Shown: piece by piece, positions 39,301 to 45,236 of the stretch
How the letters are laid out: every line of letters starts with the position of its first letter
Position numbering within the stretch: position 1 is the first letter of the stretch
NCBI GenBank assembly: GCA_035655455.1
Contig: DASRUL010000026.1
Span: forward strand, 1 to 45,236
DNA: 45,236 bases
Source of the DNA: JAHFKM01 sp035655455
GTDB lineage: Archaea; Nanobdellota; Nanobdellia; SCGC-AAA011-G17; GW2011-AR18
Direction of reading: 5' to 3'
Program-made: the position numbers and the translations under genes
Notes under the pieces: model-generated
Database searches by the model: none
What the model saw: only the letters and a program-made list of their open reading frames with translations
Told to the model about the DNA's origin: nothing

Positions 39301-41067
39301 ATGCACCCGACAACCCTACGAACCCACACCTGCGGAGAACTCACCGATTCAGACCTCAAAAAGCACGTCACCCTCTGCGGATGGGTCAGCACCAGAAGGG
39401 ACCACGGGGGCATCATCTTCATTGACTTACGAGACAGATATGGCCTTACCCAAGTTGTTCTTGATCCCCAAAAAATTCCACAGTCAAACCATCTCAGAAG
39501 AGAATGGTGCATCCAAATCTCGGGAACAGTGCGCTCAAGACCAACAGGCATGGAAAACAAAAAACTCCCCACAGGGGCAATAGAAGTAGAAGCAAAAACT
39601 CTCGTCATCCTCACAGAATCAGCAACACCACCCTTCGAAATCGATGATAGGATTGAGGCAAACGAAGACTTACGTTTACAGTACAAGTATTTGGATTTAC
39701 GACGACCAGCAATGCAAGAACACTTACAGACAAGACACAACGTCAGCCAAGCGGCAAGGGCATACTTAAGCTCTCAAGGCTTTCTAGAAATAGAGACGCC
39801 TCTTCTCGTCAAACCAACCCCAGAAGGAGCACGCGACTACTTAGTACCAAGCAGAGTCAACCCAGGAAAATTCTACGCGTTACCCCAAAGCCCGCAATTA
39901 TACAAACAACTCCTCATGGTCGCGGGCTGCGACAGGTATTTCCAGCTCGCACGATGCCTCAGAGACGAGGACTTGCGCTCAGATAGGCAACCAGAACACA
40001 CCCAAATCGATTTAGAGATGAGCTTCGCCACACAAGAAGACATCTTCAGGGCAGTCGAAGGATTAATGGAAGCGATCTTCCAGACAAGAAACATCCAAAT
40101 AAAAAAGCCATTTTTAAAACTCTCTTACCGCGACGCGCTGTCCCTTTACGGCTCAGACAAACCAGACCTCAGGTTTGAGCTACACCTTGTTGACGTGACT
40201 GACATTGCGGCAGCGTCCACCTTTGAAGTCTTTACCGCAGCAATCAAGAACAAAGGCATCGTCACTTGCCTTAACGCCGCCGGCTGCGGAACACTCTCAA
40301 GAACAGAACTCGAGGCGTTAATAGAGCTAGCGAAGAGGCACCACGCGAAAGGCCTCGCATGGGCAAGAGTCAACCAAGGAAAACTCGAAAGCTCCATCGT
40401 CAAATACTTTGATGAGCACGTCCAAAAACAATTCATCAAGGCGACGAAGGCCAAAGACGGAGATTTGTTATTATTTGTCGCAGACACGTTCAAAACGGCA
40501 TGCACCAGCCTCGGTCAAGTCAGGCTGGCAATCGCAGAAAAACTCAACCTCATTCCAAAAAACGAATACACCTTCTGTTGGATCATAGACTTCCCTCTCT
40601 TCGCTTGGAACGAGCAAGACCAACAATGGGGGCCAGAGCACCACCCTTTTTGCATGCCCAAGGAAGACCATATCAAATTCTTAGAAACAGATCCAGGAAA
40701 GGTCTCAGCCACACTCTACGACCTTGTCTTAAATGGCGTTGAGCTGTGCTCAGGGAGCCTCCGCATCCACAAGCCAGAACTTCAAAAGAAAATCTTCTCC
40801 ATCATCGGACTAAGCGACCAAGAAGCAGAAGAAAAATTCGGATTCTTGCTTGAAGCTTACAAGTACGCGGGCCCACCCCATGGAGGCGTTGGCATCGGCA
40901 TGGATAGGCTAGTCGCTCTTCTCTTGGGATTAAACGATATCCGCGAGGTCATCGCCTTTCCAAAGAATAAGGCAGCGGAATGCCCCATGGACGGTTCACC
41001 AAGCAACATAGACGAGAAACACCTCAAAGAACTCCACCTCAGACTTGATATTCTCAAGAAAAAATAG
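39301..41067 (+). CDS. aspS: Aspartyl-tRNA synthetase, bacterial type with GAD domain
   Basis: A 588-residue class II synthetase. Archaeal AspRS is about 430 residues and lacks a GAD insert; this one has it (residues about 285-400) plus bacterial motif 2 YFQLARCLRDEDLRSDRQPE and motif 3 GVGIGMDRLVALL. The OB-fold N-terminus has RRDHGGIIFIDLRDR; the His there is associated with non-discriminating bacterial enzymes that also charge tRNA-Asn for the amidotransferase route. CTTTAAATA (39257-39265) is the TATA box. It looks laterally acquired from bacteria. Confidence 0.95.
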   Translation: MHPTTLRTHTCGELTDSDLKKHVTLCGWVSTRRDHGGIIFIDLRDRYGLTQVVLDPQKIPQSNHLRREWCIQISGTVRSRPTGMENKKLPTGAIEVEAKTLVILTESATPPFEIDDRIEANEDLRLQYKYLDLRRPAMQEHLQTRHNVSQAARAYLSSQGFLEIETPLLVKPTPEGARDYLVPSRVNPGKFYALPQSPQLYKQLLMVAGCDRYFQLARCLRDEDLRSDRQPEHTQIDLEMSFATQEDIFRAVEGLMEAIFQTRNIQIKKPFLKLSYRDALSLYGSDKPDLRFELHLVDVTDIAAASTFEVFTAAIKNKGIVTCLNAAGCGTLSRTELEALIELAKRHHAKGLAWARVNQGKLESSIVKYFDEHVQKQFIKATKAKDGDLLLFVADTFKTACTSLGQVRLAIAEKLNLIPKNEYTFCWIIDFPLFAWNEQDQQWGPEHHPFCMPKEDHIKFLETDPGKVSATLYDLVLNGVELCSGSLRIHKPELQKKIFSIIGLSDQEAEEKFGFLLEAYKYAGPPHGGVGIGMDRLVALLLGLNDIREVIAFPKNKAAECPMDGSPSNIDEKHLKELHLRLDILKKK

Positions 41068-41114
41068 CCTTTCGAAACCTTTAAATATACAATTATCACT
41101 ACTAAGTTGTTACT

Positions 41115-42170
41115 ATGGGTTTGATAGAAAGACTTTTCAACAGAAATCCAGAAGAACGCGCAAACCGCGAACATCTCAAAGCTGCAGAACTTATGCAAAA
41201 AGCCGAGCAAGCGCCTACAGTCCACCGCGCAATACCCTTTCTTGAACGCTTCAAAAAACTCGTCGAACATTCCAACACTAAAGATACCTATCCACCAAAA
41301 GACGCAGAAGAAATTCTCGCCAGAAAAATCTTCGAAGAAGCAAAACACAACTACCCAAGGAGCATTCGCCTTAACGAACCTCCAGGCAGACCTTCCCTGG
41401 AAGACGCTCTTGATATGACTGTTAACTTCTATAGCCATGGCGCACCCTTTGTCGGACTCAAATACTTAGACCCAAAAGCAACTAGAAAACTCGCTTTCCA
41501 AAGAGCTTACCAAGACCTCACCGTGCCTCTCGTCGCTACGGCAACCACACACCACGGCGATCCACAGGCTGATATGCTTGTTCTTCTCGAAGACTACGAC
41601 ACCATCTGCTCAAGACATGTTCAATACGTTGGAGAAGAGCCTTCTTTTCTGGTAAGAACACCAGAAGGCAGGTCTGTCCCTCTCACCACATTTATATACA
41701 CTCAAGCTTTTACTCACACGCTCACAGTCATCCAAAAAAGCTTTGAAGAACTTACTTCTCTTGAACTCGCAGAACCGGCCTATCACGAATGGTTCTCCCA
41801 CCAAATGGAAGTCTTTGACTATCTCGCAAGCTGCGACCCAAGCGCCCTCGCGTCAGGAGCGTCCAAAGAGGAACTCGAAGAAATCGCGCCCTCTATCTTA
41901 AGCGAAAAAGCAATTTCCCAACACCTCTATAACTGCAGAGTTGAAGAAGCCCAAGATCAACTTGACAGAACTTTCAAAAAAACCTGCGCAGACAGAGAAC
42001 CACGAGAAGTTTCAGAAACTCTTCTCGAAAGGCTCGCACAACTCACTGAACACCACTCAGGTCTCCTTGGTGAAACAGCACAAGACATCTACAAACAAGG
42101 ACAAGCTATCCTCGCACGAACCTATAATCTCCCTGAAGCGTCAGCAAAGAAAGACATCTCACTCAACTAA
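41115..42170 (+). CDS. Hypothetical protein
   Basis: A 351-residue soluble helical protein beginning MGLIERLFNRNPEERANREH. Midway, FYSHGAPFVGLKYLDPKATR and TATTHHGDPQADMLVLLEDY have His clusters that could bind metal, but no standard motif. The remainder is helical (AEPAYHEWFSHQMEVFDYLA). CTTTAAATA lies about 36 bases before the ATG. It converges on the SPOUT-type gene with four bases overlapping. Family not recognised. Confidence 0.6.
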   Translation: MGLIERLFNRNPEERANREHLKAAELMQKAEQAPTVHRAIPFLERFKKLVEHSNTKDTYPPKDAEEILARKIFEEAKHNYPRSIRLNEPPGRPSLEDALDMTVNFYSHGAPFVGLKYLDPKATRKLAFQRAYQDLTVPLVATATTHHGDPQADMLVLLEDYDTICSRHVQYVGEEPSFLVRTPEGRSVPLTTFIYTQAFTHTLTVIQKSFEELTSLELAEPAYHEWFSHQMEVFDYLASCDPSALASGASKEELEEIAPSILSEKAISQHLYNCRVEEAQDQLDRTFKKTCADREPREVSETLLERLAQLTEHHSGLLGETAQDIYKQGQAILARTYNLPEASAKKDISLN

Positions 42171-43102
42171 AGCTTCTCAGCGGTATAAAACCCCAACACA
42201 TAACTCAACGCGTGACTTGCTCTCAACGGCTTCTTCGCCTCAGGCGTCAATCTCAAGGAAATATTTAGCCGATCACGCATTTCTTGAGTGAGACCAAACT
42301 TATCATCCCCAAACACGAAGAAGATTTTCTTTTTTTCCTCTTTTTTAAGAAAAGTTTTCAACTCCTTCTCATTTTTAACCGCGCGCTTTGAAAAGCCAAC
42401 TAAGATTCCCTCTTCCTTAAAGCTGTTTACTACTTTTAACTTAAACTCATTATAAATAATACCTTTTGTCTCTTCTTTCGCTTTCTCCAACAGCCTAGCA
42501 AAATCTTTTTCCTTCGTCACAATAATCAAAGGAAGTTTAAAAATCCAACACACTCTCAAAAAATCAGCAACCTCCTCTTTCAGCGAAGGATTCTCCAATA
42601 CCACATTCAAATTTTCCATATTAACCTTTACTGGTAAACCCTTTTCCCATAAAAATCTTTCACTCACCCCACACTTATACTCGACAATACCTTTATTCTT
42701 TCTCAATTCAAGATATAATAAAGAATCCCACTTTTCCTCATCAGGAACAAACCCTTCCCTCCTCAAAAAAGGATTCACATGCCGATACAACGAAGAAGCA
42801 GAAATCTTAATCTTCTCATAAAATTTTACTTGAATCTTATACCTCTTCTCCTTTCCCTTCAGCGCATTAAACGCGTCTCTCTCTAATTCTGAAAATTTCA
42901 ACTCCTTCCAAGCGGACTTCACCTCAGCAATCCGCTCGACCTCTTCTAAATAAATAAGTTCCTTTATATCAATGTGCTCAGCCTTAACCTCAAGCACCAG
43001 CCCCCTCTCCTCAAAAACAACCCCTCTCCCGAGAGCCTGAATCTTTCTTTTCAGGGTCTCAACATCCATCCCAAACCTCGCTAAAAAAACAAGCAGCTCC
43101 AT
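42167..43102 (-). CDS. SPOUT-type RNA methyltransferase with THUMP-like region
   Basis: A 311-residue protein. Residues about 90-180 resemble a THUMP-type RNA-binding fold (YKIQVKFYEKIKISASSLYR, LYLELRKNKGIVEYKCGVSE). The C-terminus from about 185 is Rossmann-like and ends in FFVFGDDKFGLTQEMRDRLN and PLRASHALSYVLGFYTAEKL, the trefoil-knot SAM-binding features of SPOUT enzymes. The target RNA is unknown, probably tRNA or rRNA. AT-rich. A possible alternative start is the ATG 33 bases downstream (MDVETLKRK). Confidence 0.72.
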   Translation of the reverse strand: MELLVFLARFGMDVETLKRKIQALGRGVVFEERGLVLEVKAEHIDIKELIYLEEVERIAEVKSAWKELKFSELERDAFNALKGKEKRYKIQVKFYEKIKISASSLYRHVNPFLRREGFVPDEEKWDSLLYLELRKNKGIVEYKCGVSERFLWEKGLPVKVNMENLNVVLENPSLKEEVADFLRVCWIFKLPLIIVTKEKDFARLLEKAKEETKGIIYNEFKLKVVNSFKEEGILVGFSKRAVKNEKELKTFLKKEEKKKIFFVFGDDKFGLTQEMRDRLNISLRLTPEAKKPLRASHALSYVLGFYTAEKL

Positions 43103-43156
43103 TCATTATCCCACAAAGAAAAGCAATATAAGACTTCCTTTTCCTCCTTGGAAATG

Positions 43157-43164
43157 CTTAAATA
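43157..43164 (+). promoter_or_regulatory. TATA box of tRNA-Leu
   Basis: CTTAAATA, 26-33 bases before the 5' end of the tRNA, in an otherwise A-rich stretch. Confidence 0.5.
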
Positions 43165-43189
43165 AGAACTTAAAACTTCTCTCTTGTCT

Positions 43190-43315
43190 GCGGGAGTACC
43201 GAAGCGGACAAACGGGATAGCCTCAAGAAAGCCCTTTTGGGAACTGAGGATCTTTATCCGATGTAAGAAAGCTATTGGCTTAGTGCCTTCGAAGGTTCGA
43301 ATCCTTCCTCCCGCA
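43190..43315 (+). tRNA. tRNA-Leu (CAA) with a 42-base anticodon-loop intron
   Basis: Acceptor GCGGGAG (43190-43196) pairs with CTCCCGC before discriminator A43315. D-arm CCG...CGG, anticodon stem ATAGC/GCTAT, loop CT-CAA-G/A with anticodon CAA, long variable arm GGC-TTAGT-GCC, T-arm GAAGG-TTCGAAT-CCTTC. CCA is not encoded. Exon 1 ends after G37 at 43227; the intron 43228-43269 separates it from exon 2 (43270-43315), the canonical archaeal position 37/38. CCTCA (43221-43225) can pair with TGAGG (43245-43249), as for a bulge-helix-bulge splice motif. Cleavage sites may slide by one A. Confidence 0.9.
43228..43269 (+). other. tRNA-Leu intron
   Basis: Intron between positions 37 and 38. It contains GGAT-CTTT-ATCC (43248-43259). 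The sequence AAGAAAGC occurs at both splice junctions (43225-43232 and 43265-43272?), so exon and intron ends share an 8-base direct repeat; exact boundaries are set by the anticodon stem. Confidence 0.7.
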
Positions 43316-43376
43316 TTTTCTTTTCCAAAAACCCTCTCGAAACCTTTAAAAGACCCCCACCTCAAAAGCTTGCTAG

Positions 43377-44465
43377 ATGGAAAACCTCCTTGACCTCGCA
43401 AACAGGCTTCTCTCAGACGCGAGACAAGCACTCAAGAGCCTCAAGAAAAACCCAGAAAAGGCAAGAAGCTACCTCCGAACGATTAGAGCACTCAGCGAAG
43501 AAGAACTCAGCGTTGTCTTATCCACCTTTCAATTAGGACAAGAAGAAAAGGCCTACTATTTTAACACTCAAGAAAAAACAAAAGCAATCGCCCAAGCTGC
43601 ACAAGCAGCAGCAAAAGCCCTCGAAGAAGGAAGAACTAAAGAAACAAAAAAATTCCTCGAGATGATCATCAGCTTAGAGAATACGCTCATCAAACAAGAA
43701 AAAACAAGAAAACTCGAGATCATCGCGGTCAGCAAGGCAACAGCAGAAGCAGCAGTCCTCCTTCTCTTACGAACCTACGCAGACCCCTACCTCCAATACA
43801 TGGGAAAGCAAATCGACATCATCGACTACAAAATCAGCCACCTTGACGAACTCCTCAAAGAAAAACTCAAAGAACAAAAAGAAGACATCAAAACAAGGAT
43901 CAAAAAATTTTTCGGCAGAGAAGAACGACCAGCAGAAGAAAAAAAAGAACTCCAACAAGAAACGGAGCAGCTCTACAAACATTACACCAGCCTTGAAGAA
44001 CACCCAGTGTGGGTTCCGCACATGAAAAAAGACGAACCTTACGCACACTTATTCTCAGACGCGTTTTACTTAACCATTCTCGTCATTATCGCAGGAAGAA
44101 CCCTCATCAAACACCTTCCAGGCTACATCGGAAAGAAACTTGAACAACGAAGAATCGAACGCACCTTCTTCAGACTCAGCACACAGTTCAAACGAAGAAT
44201 TTTAATCATGCAAGAACACCTCAGAGCACAAGCGGCACTCAACCAGACACTCATCGGCCACCTTACGCTCTTGGAAGAGGCGCTTACCATCCTCGCAGCA
44301 ACAGCGCCAGAACAAACGCGACAACAACTCCGAGAAACCCTTAAAAAACTTAAAGACCAACGGGCATTGAGAGAAGAAGAAACAAAAAAACTTCTTACTG
44401 AAGAAGCAAAAACCCTTGGAGAACAACTCGCAAGCGAGACACAGCAGCTCATCAAAAGAAAATAG
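43377..44465 (+). CDS. Coiled-coil membrane-associated hypothetical protein
   Basis: A 362-residue highly charged helical protein. Long heptad-like stretches (about 55-120, 150-215 and 250-360) surround one clear hydrophobic segment (AFYLTILVIIAGRTLI, about 228-243) and a weaker one (AAVLLLLRTYA, about 123-133). It starts MENLLDLANRLLSDARQALK. CTTTAAAAG (43345-43353) is the TATA box. Two bases separate it from TrmI, so they form an operon. It may be a cytoskeletal or membrane-organising protein; that is a guess. Confidence 0.65.
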   Translation: MENLLDLANRLLSDARQALKSLKKNPEKARSYLRTIRALSEEELSVVLSTFQLGQEEKAYYFNTQEKTKAIAQAAQAAAKALEEGRTKETKKFLEMIISLENTLIKQEKTRKLEIIAVSKATAEAAVLLLLRTYADPYLQYMGKQIDIIDYKISHLDELLKEKLKEQKEDIKTRIKKFFGREERPAEEKKELQQETEQLYKHYTSLEEHPVWVPHMKKDEPYAHLFSDAFYLTILVIIAGRTLIKHLPGYIGKKLEQRRIERTFFRLSTQFKRRILIMQEHLRAQAALNQTLIGHLTLLEEALTILAATAPEQTRQQLRETLKKLKDQRALREEETKKLLTEEAKTLGEQLASETQQLIKRK

Positions 44466-44467
44466 CT

Positions 44468-45187
44468 ATGCAACCACCAAAAAAAGCACTCTCCACCAAC
44501 AACCATACTCTCCTCTGGACAAAAGGAGATCTGCACACGCACTATGGTGTTTTAAAAGAAAAAGACATCAAAAAAGCCAAGCATACCATCACCTCCCACT
44601 TAGGAACCGTCTTCCATGTCTTTCCTCCAAGCTTTCCAGACCTCCTCAAAAAAGCACAACGCGGACCACAAATCATCCTCACCAAAGACATAGGATTAAT
44701 CCTCACAGAAACATCTTTAACAAAAACCAGCACCGTCCTTGAAGCAGGATCAGGATCAGGATTCTTAACATGTCACTTGGCAAGGTTTGTGAAAAAAGTC
44801 ATTAGCTACGACCAACGCGAAGACTTCCTCATCATCGCCAAGAACAATGCAGCACTCTTCAATTTCAAAAACATCACTTTCAAACAAAAAAACGTTTACG
44901 AAGGCATTGATGAAAAAGGTTTAGATGTCATCGTTTTAGACCTTCCAGAACCAGAACGAGCCTTACAACACAGCTATGACGCCTTAGCCATCGGAGGCTA
45001 CCTTGTTTGTTACTTGCCAAACATCACCCAAGTCATGGGCCTTGTCAAGAACGCACAGCCACTCTTCCACACCCTTAAAATCACAGAATTACTCGAGCGG
45101 CCATGGCACGTCGAAGAACAACGCGTTCGCCCCATGTCACAAATGATCGGACACACCGGGTTCTTATGCTTCTTTAGAAAGGTTTAA
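44468..45187 (+). CDS. trmI: tRNA (adenine-N1) methyltransferase TrmI
   Basis: A 239-residue archaeal TrmI, which makes m1A58 (in some archaea also A57) in the tRNA T-loop. VLEAGSGSGFLTCHLARFVK is the SAM motif; DVIVLDLPEPERALQHSYDA holds the conserved DLP motif; the end WHVEEQRVRPMSQMIGHTGF is family-typical (RP-x-x-x-x-x-x-HT-G/A-F). The N-terminal beta domain starts QPPKKALSTNNHTLLWTKG. Nothing is seen in the last 49 bases of the window. Confidence 0.93.
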   Translation: MQPPKKALSTNNHTLLWTKGDLHTHYGVLKEKDIKKAKHTITSHLGTVFHVFPPSFPDLLKKAQRGPQIILTKDIGLILTETSLTKTSTVLEAGSGSGFLTCHLARFVKKVISYDQREDFLIIAKNNAALFNFKNITFKQKNVYEGIDEKGLDVIVLDLPEPERALQHSYDALAIGGYLVCYLPNITQVMGLVKNAQPLFHTLKITELLERPWHVEEQRVRPMSQMIGHTGFLCFFRKV

Positions 45188-45236
45188 GTTAAAAAGCAAA
45201 ACCTCTCAAAAACCAAGCGGATCAATTATCATTCAT

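Overview
The window looks like the chromosome of a small-genome archaeon, most likely of the DPANN group (Woesearchaeota-like). That lineage is an inference. The domain is not in doubt: the archaeal/eukaryotic-type ribosomal proteins eL21, eL33 (L35Ae) and L10e, RpoF, archaeal DnaG, a Nop5-fibrillarin pair, Elp3, translin, archaeal TrmI, a tRNA-Leu with an anticodon-loop intron, and TATA boxes about 25 bases before many starts are all archaeal. Several genes look bacterial: a long aspartyl-tRNA synthetase with a GAD insert, the lipoprotein signal peptidase LspA, a signal peptide peptidase SppA and a glutaredoxin.

Layout. 1-1.0 kb is an AT-rich accessory patch: the start of a RelE-like toxin gene and its winged-helix partner, a startless ORF remnant, two tandem multi-hairpin palindromes and an integrase N-terminal remnant. 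1.0-10.3 kb carries a PAC2 protein, a xylose-isomerase-like barrel with a coiled-coil insert, a frameshifted zinc-ribbon/AbrB gene, an MNT-HEPN protein, secreted or membrane hypotheticals and PEP synthase. 10.4-14.9 kb is the translation/transcription block: L10e, L35Ae, L21e-RpoF-DUF655 and S13-S4-S11. 14.9-23.8 kb mixes metabolism and membrane functions: an aldolase-like protein lacking the expected Schiff-base lysine, LspA, glutaredoxin, guanylate kinase, Elp3, an RDD protein and SppA. 23.9-26.9 kb holds the SRP RNA, a 16S rRNA methyltransferase of the FmrO/Arm type starting right behind it, and DnaG with a structured leader. 27.0-29.1 kb has three related hypothetical genes and a CBS/zinc-ribbon protein. 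29.2-30.5 kb is a Nop5 lacking its N-terminal domain, overlapping fibrillarin. 30.5-35.3 kb has a sugar-phosphatase-like enzyme, a kinase-fold candidate, an AbrB-PhoU regulator, an AsnC-type domain and a DNA glycosylase. 35.3-45.2 kb has translin, TldE-TldD, AspRS, a SPOUT-type methylase, tRNA-Leu(CAA), a coiled-coil membrane protein and TrmI.

The genes are tightly packed, with many 4-base overlaps within operons and 3'-end overlaps between converging genes. The strongest themes are RNA maturation and modification (Elp3, TrmI, Nop5/FlpA, FmrO-like, SPOUT, tRNA intron) and membrane proteolysis (LspA, SppA, TldD/E). The leads I rate highest are the FmrO-like gene joined to the SRP RNA, the truncated Nop5, the leader RNA before dnaG, the aldolase-like pseudoenzyme candidate and the mobile-element edge at the left end. 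No rRNA gene, CRISPR array or intact transposon was seen.
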